DNA of 64,000 nt from an uncultured Clostridia bacterium (GTDB taxonomy: Bacteria; Bacillota; Clostridia; Oscillospirales; Ruminococcaceae). Below are positions 1-8,440 of this stretch, piece after piece. Each line of letters starts with the position of its first letter. The first letter of the stretch is position 1. The translations under genes were made by a program, and so were the position numbers. Location of the stretch: assembly GCA_947089135.1 (NCBI GenBank), contig CAMUJF010000011.1:1-64000 (forward strand), given 5' to 3'. The notes under the pieces were generated by a model. That model was given only the letters and a program-made list of their open reading frames with translations, was not told the origin of the DNA and did not search any database.

Positions 1-996
1 TATCAGCAGAGCGGTCTTGTTTTCACAGGCGGCAAGTATCTTCTCAGCGGCTTTTTCGGACACCGCGCCGCTTTCGTCCGCTTCAAGCAAAAGATAAGTC
101 GCCTCCGGTATAGCCGCTCCTATGCGGTCAACGACCTTTTCGGACGAAGCAAGAGTAACCAGTCCCGCGCCCGAACGCAGAGCGGCTCTTGTGGAAAGCA
201 GCGCCGCACCGCTCATCTGAGCGCAGCCCGAAACGTTCAGCAGCTTTCCGAAATCCCCCTTATAGGAATCCTTTTTCCGACGCGGGATAAGCTCCTCCGC
301 CGTTTTGCGTCCGAAAAGCTCCGGCAGATAATCTATTCCGTCAAGACATTTTTCTGTAAAGCCAATGTCCGCCCTGATAATTTCTCCGCAATATTCCGAC
401 AGCGGATCGATCAGCATACCTATTTTCTTAAAGCCGAAAGCGAGGGTCATATCCGCTTTGAGCGCGCCCTCCGCCACCGTGCCGTTCAGGCAGTCTCCTC
501 CCGACGGAACGTCCGCCGCGATCTTTACCGCAAGAGATTCCTCAGCCATCGCAAAGCATTCCTTTACCTGCTTGGGGAGATATCCGTGAAAGCCCGTTCC
601 GAAAACCGCGTCAACGATAACGGCGGCTTCCGACATTATTCCTTTCAGCTTTTCGGCGTTGTCCTCGATACTGAGGACTTCCACGTTTTTAAGTCCGCTG
701 AGTTCGCAGTATTCCGTCATGGCAAGCTCGGTGGACGGATCGCCGCATACAAGGGCGATAGTCACGGGAAAGCCTATCTCCGCGATAAGACGGGCGGCAA
801 CGAAACCGTCCCCGCCGTTGTTTCCGCTCCCGCATATGAACACTGTGCCGGAGGATAAGCTTATATCCAGACCGACCTGGCATATCTGCATGGCAAGGGC
901 GTCGCCGGCCGCCTCCATCAGCTCGCGGCACGGCAGACCGTTTTTTTCCGAATTTGCTTCAATGGTTCTCATTTGATTCGGAGTAGGATAAAACAT
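1..996 (-). CDS. nnr: Bifunctional NAD(P)H-hydrate repair enzyme (epimerase/dehydratase), 3' end beyond window
   Basis: The frame is open from the ATG at 996 to base 1, giving the first 332 residues of a protein usually near 500 aa. AGGAGG lies 8 nt upstream of the ATG. The first ~215 residues are a YjeF_N epimerase domain with the nucleotide loop GSGNNGGDGFVAAR, then DAVFGTG and DVPSGGD. The following part (RRKKDSYKGDFGKLL, SGAALLSTRAALRSGAGLV) is the start of the ADP-dependent NAD(P)HX dehydratase (ribokinase-like) domain. The enzyme repairs hydrated NADH/NADPH in the cytosol. It lies 96 nt downstream of the acpS-like gene, the usual acpS-yjeF order in Firmicutes. The active site of the dehydratase half lies outside the window. 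Confidence 0.93.
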   Translation of the reverse strand, partial: MFYPTPNQMRTIEANSEKNGLPCRELMEAAGDALAMQICQVGLDISLSSGTVFICGSGNNGGDGFVAARLIAEIGFPVTIALVCGDPSTELAMTEYCELSGLKNVEVLSIEDNAEKLKGIMSEAAVIVDAVFGTGFHGYLPKQVKECFAMAEESLAVKIAADVPSGGDCLNGTVAEGALKADMTLAFGFKKIGMLIDPLSEYCGEIIRADIGFTEKCLDGIDYLPELFGRKTAEELIPRRKKDSYKGDFGKLLNVSGCAQMSGAALLSTRAALRSGAGLVTLASSEKVVDRIGAAIPEATYLLLEADESGAVSEKAAEKILAACENKTALLI

Positions 997-1092
997 TTCA
1001 GTCGGACCTCCTGTCTGTTGTCTTTAGGATTCGGACGAAAATACGCCGTCAGCCTGCGGTTGTCGGACGTTTGCATTTTTCGCGTATTTTCA

Positions 1093-1452
1093 TTATTCGT
1101 AAAAGATCACGATAGCCGAAGCTATGCTCCTTGTGTGGGAACAGCTTATGCTGATCCTTGCCCTTTTCATTGCAAAGGATTTTTTGGCTTTTCCGGCCAA
1201 ACTTATATAGTACGCTCCGCTGTAATCGGTGAGAACGGAAATTTCCTGCATTTTTATACCTGCGGCGCTGATCCCCATTGCTTTTATGAAAGCGCATTTC
1301 GCGCAGAACATTTCCGCGATATTGAACACAGGAAAATGCTTTTCCATAAGGAATTTCATTTCCTGGGGAGAATAAAGGCGCGCAAGGAATTTCGGCTTCT
1401 GAAGAAGCTTTTTTACTCTCGGCACTTCTATAATGTAGGAACTTGTTATCAT
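1093..1452 (-). CDS. AcpS-like protein lacking both metal-binding acidic residues
   Basis: A 119-aa protein of the holo-ACP synthase size and fold. It keeps KPKFLARLYSPQE, the helix around residues 49-60 (FCAKCAFIKAMG) and the C-terminal ISISCSHTRSIASAIV strand. In true AcpS the N-terminal Asp (Asp8 in B. subtilis) and the Glu of FAAKEAF (Glu58) bind Mg2+. Here those positions read Tyr6 and Cys53. Only the His of SH remains. Transfer of 4'-phosphopantetheine from CoA to ACP is therefore doubtful, and it may be a scaffold or diverged paralogue. The start has AAAGGA 8-10 nt upstream. It sits directly before the NAD(P)HX repair gene, where genuine acpS normally lies. Confidence 0.75.
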   Translation of the reverse strand: MITSSYIIEVPRVKKLLQKPKFLARLYSPQEMKFLMEKHFPVFNIAEMFCAKCAFIKAMGISAAGIKMQEISVLTDYSGAYYISLAGKAKKSFAMKRARISISCSHTRSIASAIVIFYE

Positions 1453-1538
1453 CTTAGATACATCCTTTCAAAGAATATTAGGGTGAATATGAGGTGAAAT
1501 TTTCCTGCAATGCTGTAAATGCTGTAAATTCTGCAAAT

Positions 1539-2069
1539 CTATTTTTTAAAGCTTATTCTAAGCGGCGCGGACATAAACGGAACTATCGCGTCCACTACCC
1601 GCTCTTCGGGAGTAAAGATAAGCCGTACATTCCCTGCGCTTGCGTGCTTGAAATCGGCGTAGTAATTTTTCGCGCTTTCGGAATCGGAGACTCCCGCGGC
1701 GTTCACTATAGTAACTCCGTCCGCGGTTTCAGGAGCGTTTTCGTTGTATTCGCCGAAAGCCTCAAACAGCGAAGCCTTTGCGGTAACAAGCCTTACCCGT
1801 TTTCTTTTGGCAATAATTTTGTCCACGTCTATCTCGCCGTTTGTGACGATGTACTCGTATTCGCAGTCAAGACCGGTCAGCAGGTAGTACCCGCCGTAGA
1901 ATATGCCGCATATCAGCAAAAGCCCCAGTCCCGCCAGAGGCAGCATGAGAAAGAATATAAAAACGCACACGGCCGAGAGTACTCCTATGCCTATGCCTAT
2001 CAGAAGCTTCAGGACAGTATCCTTTCCGCTTGTTGCTTTTTTAACGATCTGTTCAACAAAAACGTCCAT
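1539..2069 (-). CDS. Small membrane protein (DUF6106-like), unknown function
   Basis: 176 aa beginning MDVFVEQIVKKATSGKD. Two hydrophobic segments at about residues 20-41 and 43-64 form a tight transmembrane hairpin, followed by a ~110-residue cytosolic domain with EYEYIVTNGEIDVDKIIAKRKRVRLV. That segment resembles PH-like membrane proteins that begin with a two-helix anchor. I recall this start and architecture from a Clostridia family labelled DUF6106, but could not check. It is the first gene of a co-directional trio with the AcpS-like and NAD(P)HX repair genes (gaps 86 and 96 nt). AGGTAAAA precedes the ATG. Function unknown. Confidence 0.7.
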   Translation of the reverse strand: MDVFVEQIVKKATSGKDTVLKLLIGIGIGVLSAVCVFIFFLMLPLAGLGLLLICGIFYGGYYLLTGLDCEYEYIVTNGEIDVDKIIAKRKRVRLVTAKASLFEAFGEYNENAPETADGVTIVNAAGVSDSESAKNYYADFKHASAGNVRLIFTPEERVVDAIVPFMSAPLRISFKK

Positions 2070-2229
2070 TTTTACCTCCGTTAAAGTAGTTTTTTTGTAT
2101 ATTATTTATTATACCACACTTTTTTTTTCGTTTCAAGAAAAATTTACTTGCAATTTGTGACGTTATTGTATATAATATAGATGTTGAGTTTTGTATATAT
2201 ACGCAAAACGAAAAAAATTCCCGAAAAAT

Positions 2230-2523
2230 AAAACGCTATGACCGGACACAGTAGTCCCGCCGAATAAGGATATGCCAGAGAGAAAGGCGTTTGCTGAAAG
2301 CCTTTTATATTCCGACGGAACGAAATTCACCCGTGAGCGGCCGCGCTGAAAATCCGAGTCCTTAAGCAGGACGAACGAGTAGGCGGGGACGTATGCCGCG
2401 TTAAGGCAGCGAGGATGATTGTCCTTTAAAAGGGTGGTTTATAAGCAAGGTCATGTCTGTTGCGCCTATTATGCCTTGTCCCGAAAATAAAGACCGTGGG
2501 TCTTTATGGGGACAAGGCTTTTT
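2230..2523 (+). promoter_or_regulatory. T-box leader for phenylalanyl-tRNA synthetase
   Basis: A ~300-nt leader runs from about 2230 to the pheS start. It shows the AGAGA motif (2277-2282 region), GCTGAAAGCC at 2293-2302, a TTC Phe specifier at 2326-2328 in a GAAATTCACC context, and the T-box core AGGGTGGT at 2431-2438, whose TGGT would pair with the ACCA end of uncharged tRNA-Phe. It ends in a terminator hairpin with arms 2473-2482 and 2509-2518 and a T run to 2523. Uncharged tRNA-Phe should favour antitermination and raise pheS expression. Divergence: after GGGTGG the sequence is TTTATAAG rather than the usual NACCGCG. Confidence 0.85.
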
Positions 2524-2560
2524 GTATTTTATTTCGGGGTAAAGAAAGGAACGATTGAAA

Positions 2561-3583
2561 ATGATGAAGGAACAGCTTGAAAAGATCAAAGAGCTTGCCG
2601 AGTCGGAGCTTGAAAAGTGCGGCGCGGCGGACGCGCTGGAAACTCTGCGCGTAAAGTATCTGGGCAAAAAAGGAGAGCTTACCGCTATCCTGAAGCAAAT
2701 GGGAGGACTTTCCGCAGAGGAGCGTCCCGTGGTAGGTCAGCTTGCCAACAGCGTAAGGCAGACTATTGAGGAAAAGCTTACCGCAAGAGCGGCGGAGCTT
2801 AAATCCGAGCTTGCGGCGAAAAAGCTCAAAGAGGAGACTCTGGACGTTACACTGCCCGCAAAGCCCCGCCCGGTGGGAAAGCTCCACCCCCTTACGGTGA
2901 CCCTGAACGAAGTCAAGGAGATTTTTCTCGGCATGGGCTTTGAGGTTGCGGAGGGTCCCGAAGTGGAGACCGATTATTACTGCTTCGAGGCGCTGAATAT
3001 GCCTCCCCACCACCCCGCGAGAGATACGCAGGATACTTTCTACATCAACGATAACGTGCTTTTGAGGACTCAGACCTCATCGGTGCAGATACGTACAATG
3101 GAAAAGAAGAAGCCGCCTATCAGGATCATTTCCCCCGGCAGAGTGTACCGCTCCGACGCGGTGGACGCTACACATTCCCCACTGTTCCACCAGATAGAGG
3201 GACTTGTTGTTGACAAGGGCGTTACAATGGCTGACCTTAACGGTACTTTGGAGCTGCTCATGAAGCGTCTTTACGGCGAGGACTGCCAAATTCGTTTAAG
3301 ACCCCACCACTTCCCCTACACCGAACCCTCCGCTGAGGTGGATATGATGTGCTTCAACTGCCACGGAGAGGGCTGTCCCATGTGCAAGAACGAGGGTTGG
3401 ATTGAGCTTCTCGGCGCGGGCATGGTACACCCCAAGGTGCTGGAGGGCTGCGGCATAGACCCGGAGGTCTACAGCGGCTTTGCGTTCGGTATCGGTCTGG
3501 AGCGTATCACCATGGGCAGATATCAGATAAGCGATATGCGGCTTTTGTATGAGAACGATATGCGTTTTTTGGGACAGTTCTGA
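2561..3583 (+). CDS. pheS: Phenylalanine-tRNA ligase alpha subunit
   Basis: About 340 aa, the normal length. The N-terminal coiled-coil arm (residues ~1-90, EQLEKIKELAESELEKCG) is followed by the class II catalytic core. Motif 2 appears as FHQIEGLVVDKG. A zinc-site-like CFNCHGEGCPMCKNEGW segment comes next, then GAGMVHPKVL and motif 3 GFAFGIGLERITM. It charges tRNA-Phe with PheT as an alpha2beta2 enzyme. Start choice: AGGA at 2547-2550 is 10 nt before the ATG at 2561; a TTG at 2555 would sit only 4 nt away. It is controlled by the T-box upstream. The beta subunit does not follow directly: an unrelated membrane-protein gene intervenes. Confidence 0.97.
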   Translation: MMKEQLEKIKELAESELEKCGAADALETLRVKYLGKKGELTAILKQMGGLSAEERPVVGQLANSVRQTIEEKLTARAAELKSELAAKKLKEETLDVTLPAKPRPVGKLHPLTVTLNEVKEIFLGMGFEVAEGPEVETDYYCFEALNMPPHHPARDTQDTFYINDNVLLRTQTSSVQIRTMEKKKPPIRIISPGRVYRSDAVDATHSPLFHQIEGLVVDKGVTMADLNGTLELLMKRLYGEDCQIRLRPHHFPYTEPSAEVDMMCFNCHGEGCPMCKNEGWIELLGAGMVHPKVLEGCGIDPEVYSGFAFGIGLERITMGRYQISDMRLLYENDMRFLGQF

Positions 3584-3598
3584 GCGGGGAGGAAACTA

Positions 3599-4789
3599 AT
3601 GGGCTTTGACGAAAGTATTTTCTATGCAGATATAAGGCGGGCTATACGGCTGCACGTTTTCAGAGCGGTTCGTGAAACATTTTTATTAATGCTTTTGTTT
3701 TCCTATCTGCTGATCCCTGTGTATATCTTTTTCCATATGAATAATATTTTGTGGATATATTGGATATTTTTAGCCGTGTTTATCGGACTGTGTTTTTATT
3801 GGAGATTTCGTCCCGCGCTGAAAAAGCGTGACAAAATAACAGCTCAGTTCAGCGGATTTGACCGTGACGCACTTGCACAGCTGGAAAAGAAATATGACGT
3901 TATGAGTCCCGAATTCAACACGCTGTTTTTATTTGACGACCATATTTATTTTCCCGACAATATGCTGCTTATCCCGTATTCTGAAATTGCAGACGTACAG
4001 TCGGAATTTCCGAGAATAAAAATTTTTAAGTTTTTCCGTGTAAATACCGGCGCGCTGCTGAATATAAGATGTGTAAACGGAAAGAAGCACAGCGTAAAAA
4101 TAAGAGACGGCAGAGGCTTCCGCGATTACGGCGAAAGGCTTTTAAGGCTGCTTAATTCTGCGGCGGATGACGCGCGAAGCGGCATTGACTACAAAGCTTT
4201 AGCAGACAAAAACGCCGTATTGAAAATTACCGCGAACTGCAACCGTGCGGAAGCCATAGCAAGGCTTTGCGGAAAAGCTTTTTGGTTCGATATTGCAAAG
4301 ATCGCGGCTGTTGATATTATCATAGTGCTTGTATATTTATGGCTTACCGCTTCTCTTGATTTTGAACTCGGAGAAGCGCGGTATGCTTCGTTTATGGCGG
4401 TGTCCGCCGCGGTCGATGCTGTTGCCGTCATTGTTATGATACTGTTCGCGGGCGCAAAGCGGAACAAAATGATAAGCTGTACGGGAAAATTTTCCATAGC
4501 CGATCTTGAAGCTATAGAGCAGGGGTACGCACTGTTCGGAACGGTTTTTATGCTTGAAAGCTGCCTGTGGTTTTTTCGGGAGAATGTTTCCGTCGATTAC
4601 GCTGATATTGCGGATTTGTCGGTGTCATGCCATATTTCAAACATCGCACTGCTGGAGATAGGACTTAAAAGCAAAAAAACGCGCAGAGTGCTGATAATGA
4701 AATGGTTTGAATACATGACATACCACGACAGCTTTTTAAATGACTTAAAGAAAAAAATAAAAGAAAATATTTTACAGGAGGTACAGTAA
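3599..4789 (+). CDS. Membrane protein with duplicated TM-hairpin/PH-like module, inserted between pheS and pheT
   Basis: 396 aa of unknown function. The layout repeats: a hydrophobic pair (~residues 27-68), a soluble domain containing LFLFDDHIYFPDNMLLIPYSEIADV, a second hydrophobic pair (~235-285), then VFMLESCLWFFRENVSVDYADIADLSV. The two soluble halves share a strand-rich pattern ending in (I/V)xYxxIAD and a closing helix, suggesting an internal duplication of a PH/YcxB-like domain. GGAGG precedes the ATG, 15 nt after pheS. The stop codon abuts the pheT ATG exactly, and the pheT ribosome site lies inside this gene, so it is co-transcribed and probably coupled. Its codons look more AT-rich than its neighbours, which suggests later acquisition. 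Confidence 0.8.
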   Translation: MGFDESIFYADIRRAIRLHVFRAVRETFLLMLLFSYLLIPVYIFFHMNNILWIYWIFLAVFIGLCFYWRFRPALKKRDKITAQFSGFDRDALAQLEKKYDVMSPEFNTLFLFDDHIYFPDNMLLIPYSEIADVQSEFPRIKIFKFFRVNTGALLNIRCVNGKKHSVKIRDGRGFRDYGERLLRLLNSAADDARSGIDYKALADKNAVLKITANCNRAEAIARLCGKAFWFDIAKIAAVDIIIVLVYLWLTASLDFELGEARYASFMAVSAAVDAVAVIVMILFAGAKRNKMISCTGKFSIADLEAIEQGYALFGTVFMLESCLWFFRENVSVDYADIADLSVSCHISNIALLEIGLKSKKTRRVLIMKWFEYMTYHDSFLNDLKKKIKENILQEVQ

Positions 4790-7198
4790 ATGGATCTTTC
4801 AATGAGATGGCTCGGAGACTACATCGACGTTTCCGATATGCCGATAAAGGAATTCTGCTCGGGACTCACCATAAGCGGCTCAAAGGTGGAGCGCTGGGAG
4901 ACCGAGGGCGAGGAAATAAGCAAGGTTGTCGTGGGAAAAATTCTTTCCGTAGTTCCCCATGAAAATTCCGATCACCTTGTGGTCTGCAAGGTGGACGTGG
5001 GACACGCAAGTCCCGATATTTTGCAGATAGTTACGGGCGCGTCCAATGTTCACGAGGGGGACTTTGTTCCCGTGGCTATGGACGGCTCTGCCCTGCCGAA
5101 CGGCGTTAAGATCAAAAAGGGCAAGCTCCGCGGCGTGGAGTCGAACGGTATGCTCTGCTCTCTAGGCGAGCTGGGACTTACCACCCACGACTTCCCCTAC
5201 GCTATCGCGGACGGAATCTTCATTATGCAGCAGGAGGATGGCTGCGTACCCTTTGAATTGGGTCAGGATATCCGCGAGGCTATCGGCTTTGACGATACCT
5301 CGGTGGAGTTTGAAATAACCTCAAACCGTCCCGACTGTATGTCCGTTATAGGACTTGCAAGGGAGACGCACGCAACGTTTGACCGCCCCTATACCGTTAA
5401 GGAGCCGACCTACAAAGGCGTTGACGGGGATATCAATTCCATGCTTAAGGTAACTATCCATAACAAGGAGCTGTGTCCAAGATACATTGCCGGCGTGGTA
5501 AAGAACGTCAAGATAGGTATGTCCCCCCGCTGGATGAGGGAGCGTTTAAGGGCAAGCGGAGTACGTCCCATAAACAATTTTGTGGATATCACCAACTACG
5601 TTATGCTGGAGTACGGTCACCCCATGCACGCATTTGATATCCGCTATATCGACGGCGCGGAAATTAATATCCGTAACGCCAAAGAGGGCGAAAAGATCAC
5701 CACCCTTGACGGCGTTGAACGTACCCTTACCGAAAAAATGCTCGTTATCGCCGACGCCAACAAGCCTGTCGCCGTAGCAGGCGTAATGGGCGGCGAGTAC
5801 AGCGGAATCATGGACGACACCGTGGACGTTGTTTTCGAGGCAGCCTGCTTCGACGGAGCTTCCGTCCGCACCACGGCTAAGGCTTTAGGCATGAGAACGG
5901 ACGCTTCCGCACGCTTTGAAAAGGGTATCGACCCTCAGAACGCTTATCCCGCGCTTATGAGAGCGTTTGAGCTTGTGGAAATGCTGGGCTGCGGCGAGGT
6001 GGTAAAAACGATCATCGACGCTGACTACACAGATAAAACTCCCAAGGGAGTGGAGTTTAACCCCGATTGGATAAACAATTTCCTCGGCTCGGACATTCCC
6101 GCCGACGTTATGAAAAACTGTCTCGAAAAGCTTGATTTCAAGGTGGAGAACGGCATGGCATACGCTCCCTCGGTGCGTATAGATATCGAGTGCAAAGCCG
6201 ATATTGCCGAAGAAGTGGCGAGAATTTACGGCTATAACAATATCCCCAGAACTATTATCCGCGGAGTCGCCGACGCGCAGCTTACCGAAAAGCAAAAGCT
6301 TGAACGCAGGGCGGCAAACGCAATGACCGCTCTGGGAGCTTATGAGATAACAACGTACTCTTTCATCAGCCCCAAATATTTCGATAAAATACGCTTGCCG
6401 CAGGACAGCGCTCTCCGCAAAACCGTGGTAATTTCAAATCCGCTGGGCGAGGATACCTCTGTTATGAGGACTACCCTGCTGCCCTCCATGTGCGAGGTAA
6501 TGGCTCGAAACTACAACAGCCGAAACGCCTCCGTATGCCTGTTTGAGATAGGCAGCGAATATATCCCCAACGGAGGAGAACTGCCAGACGAGCCTGTACG
6601 TCTCAGCGTGGGCGCATACGGCGGAGACATGGACTTCTTCGGCATAAAGGGCATAGTTGATTCCATGCTGAAAAATATCGGCGTTGAGGATATCGAGTAC
6701 TCCGCTGAAATGAACGGCTTCGGCGAAGCGGAGGCTTTCCACCCCGGAAGAAGAGCGGTCATCACAGCAGGCGGCAAAGCCATAGGCATTGTGGGAGAGC
6801 TTCACCCCGAAACTCTTGAAAACTACGGAATAGGCGTAAAGGCTTACGCCGCAAAAATAAACGTTACCGAGCTGCTTGAAATTGCCGATCCCGTAAAGAC
6901 CTATAAGCCGCTGCCCAAATTCCCTGCGGCAGTGCGCGACCTTGCGATCGTCTGCGATGAGACCCTCCCTGTGGCGGAACTTGAAAAGGCTATCAAAAAG
7001 GCTGTTGGAAACACTCTTGAAAGCGTTACCCTTTTCGACGTTTACAAGGGCAAGCAGATCGCCGAGGGCAAGAAGTCCGTGGCGTACTCCATTGCAATGC
7101 GTTCTCACGAGGGAACTCTTACGGACGAGCAGTCCGACGCGGCTGTGAAGCGGGTACTGAAAGAGCTTGAAAAGCTGGGTGCGGAACTGAGAGCGTAA
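4790..7198 (+). CDS. pheT: Phenylalanine-tRNA ligase beta subunit
   Basis: 802 aa, normal length. An OB-fold tRNA-binding domain covers residues ~39-150 (VVGKILSVVPHENSDHLVVCKVDVG). B3/B4 (~210-390), B5 (~400-475) and the C-terminal ferredoxin-like anticodon-binding domain (~705-800, KFPAAVRDLAIVCDETLPV) follow. ITSNRPDCMSV and EVARIYGYNNIP are typical family motifs. It pairs with PheS, and the B3/B4 domain edits Tyr-tRNA-Phe. Translation starts directly after the stop of the preceding membrane-protein gene, using AGGAGGT at the end of that gene. A short palindrome (7233-7257) follows the stop. Confidence 0.97.
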   Translation: MDLSMRWLGDYIDVSDMPIKEFCSGLTISGSKVERWETEGEEISKVVVGKILSVVPHENSDHLVVCKVDVGHASPDILQIVTGASNVHEGDFVPVAMDGSALPNGVKIKKGKLRGVESNGMLCSLGELGLTTHDFPYAIADGIFIMQQEDGCVPFELGQDIREAIGFDDTSVEFEITSNRPDCMSVIGLARETHATFDRPYTVKEPTYKGVDGDINSMLKVTIHNKELCPRYIAGVVKNVKIGMSPRWMRERLRASGVRPINNFVDITNYVMLEYGHPMHAFDIRYIDGAEINIRNAKEGEKITTLDGVERTLTEKMLVIADANKPVAVAGVMGGEYSGIMDDTVDVVFEAACFDGASVRTTAKALGMRTDASARFEKGIDPQNAYPALMRAFELVEMLGCGEVVKTIIDADYTDKTPKGVEFNPDWINNFLGSDIPADVMKNCLEKLDFKVENGMAYAPSVRIDIECKADIAEEVARIYGYNNIPRTIIRGVADAQLTEKQKLERRAANAMTALGAYEITTYSFISPKYFDKIRLPQDSALRKTVVISNPLGEDTSVMRTTLLPSMCEVMARNYNSRNASVCLFEIGSEYIPNGGELPDEPVRLSVGAYGGDMDFFGIKGIVDSMLKNIGVEDIEYSAEMNGFGEAEAFHPGRRAVITAGGKAIGIVGELHPETLENYGIGVKAYAAKINVTELLEIADPVKTYKPLPKFPAAVRDLAIVCDETLPVAELEKAIKKAVGNTLESVTLFDVYKGKQIAEGKKSVAYSIAMRSHEGTLTDEQSDAAVKRVLKELEKLGAELRA

Positions 7199-7232
7199 CC
7201 GCAAGAACCGCAAGCACAGGAAACCGATTTGC

Positions 7233-7257
7233 AGGGGCGGATATGGAATCCGTCCCT
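7233..7257. repeat. Short intergenic palindrome (GGGGCGGAT type)
   Basis: AGGGGCGGAT at 7233-7242 pairs with ATCCGTCCCT at 7248-7257, with a 5-nt loop and no following T run. It resembles other short GGGGAC-type palindromes in this window (10000-10023, 14090-14109, 46401-46429), all in intergenic DNA. Confidence 0.6.
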
Positions 7258-7315
7258 ATACAATAATTCGGAGGAATCCGCTGTAACCGCAGACAACGGA
7301 AAGGACGTATAAATT

Positions 7316-8374
7316 ATGAGCGAAATAAAATGCAAGGTCGAAAACGGGATACTCACGATCGAAAGTGACGGCAAAAGCTATTCCTTTGAAGCGCACGGTG
7401 AAGCTCCACGACCCTCAATGCTGGGGTGGGGTCTGAGCGCGGCTGGCAAGCATTGGTCGAACAGGGACGAGTCTATAAAGCTTGAAAAGCACACGAGCGT
7501 CCAAGCGGTCGCCATAGGAGACAGCTATGCGGCGTGGTACACTCAGGAGTTTATCCCCGACGGGGAGGACTATAAGCTGTCCAAAAAGGCGAAAATATAT
7601 CTTGGAGACCTTTCAAGCGGCGAAACAAGGGAGCTGTACAAGGGCGAATGCTACGGCGATCTTGTTTTCGACGGCGGCGAGCTTTACTTTAACAAGGGAA
7701 ACAAAGTCGCGGTAATATCCCTGAGCACAGGGGAAGTCACCGAGCTGTTCAAGCATTCGGGAATAAAAAAGAATATGATCGACCTTAAAATTACCCCTAA
7801 ACGCATATTTTTCAACCACTGGACAAAGGATAATTGTTTCTTTATGTGGTACGACCGCGCAAGCGGCGAAACGGTAAATCCTCATGTGGATTCCGTTTGG
7901 TACCGTCTTCTTGACGAGGACAGCGCGATTTTCCAAAGCACCGATCACGCGTGGCGGCTTGACCTTAACACTGCAAAGAAAAAGCGTTTTTTCAGCGGCA
8001 AGCAGATAGAAAGCATACGTCTGCGTGTCTGCGAATTTTTCGGCATACCCGAGGAGCATTACCGCAAGGATTTTTATGTTAAGTTTCGCATTCGCAGCGA
8101 TAGCAATGACCCCAACGACACCGATGACAGGCTGTATTTTATCTGCGAGGGAAAAGCCAATATTGAGGGCGTACACTATACCGAGCTTGACGAAACGCTT
8201 AACAAAATGGGACTTCCGTATCTCATACGCGCAGGGATCTACACCGACACGAACGGCGGAAATTTTGAATTTGCCGCCGACAAATCGGAGATCACGGAAG
8301 AGACGCATACAAGCAGCTTCTCCAATTCAACTTCAACCTTTAAAATCCGTAAGGCAGGAGTAAGAAAATATTAA
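7316..8374 (+). CDS. Predicted beta-propeller-like protein, unknown function
   Basis: 352 aa with no signal peptide or membrane segment. Repeated blade-like units end in turn motifs: YLGDLSSGETRELYKG, VISLSTGEVTELFKH, WYDRASGETVNP and RLDLNTAKKKRFF, spaced about 45-50 residues. This is typical of a cytosolic beta-propeller of the DUF5050/TolB-like kind, but I cannot assign a family. The C-terminal third (GIPEEHYRKDFYVKFRIRSD) is different, and the protein ends in a Ser/Thr-rich tail. GGAAAGGACG lies upstream of the ATG. It is transcribed with pheT or alone, and ends at a strong shared terminator before the convergent MFS gene. Confidence 0.7.
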   Translation: MSEIKCKVENGILTIESDGKSYSFEAHGEAPRPSMLGWGLSAAGKHWSNRDESIKLEKHTSVQAVAIGDSYAAWYTQEFIPDGEDYKLSKKAKIYLGDLSSGETRELYKGECYGDLVFDGGELYFNKGNKVAVISLSTGEVTELFKHSGIKKNMIDLKITPKRIFFNHWTKDNCFFMWYDRASGETVNPHVDSVWYRLLDEDSAIFQSTDHAWRLDLNTAKKKRFFSGKQIESIRLRVCEFFGIPEEHYRKDFYVKFRIRSDSNDPNDTDDRLYFICEGKANIEGVHYTELDETLNKMGLPYLIRAGIYTDTNGGNFEFAADKSEITEETHTSSFSNSTSTFKIRKAGVRKY

Positions 8375-8378
8375 AAAC

Positions 8379-8412
8379 CGCCGTACCCGAATTGTATCGG
8401 GTACGGCGATCT
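8379..8412. terminator. Bidirectional terminator between propeller protein and MFS genes
   Basis: A 12-bp perfect stem, 8379-8390 (CGCCGTACCCGA) against 8397-8408, with a 6-nt loop. It sits 5 nt after the plus-strand stop codon and 33 nt from the convergent minus-strand stop. Confidence 0.8.
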
Positions 8413-8440
8413 TATTTGTATAAATTGATTTATCTGCCTT

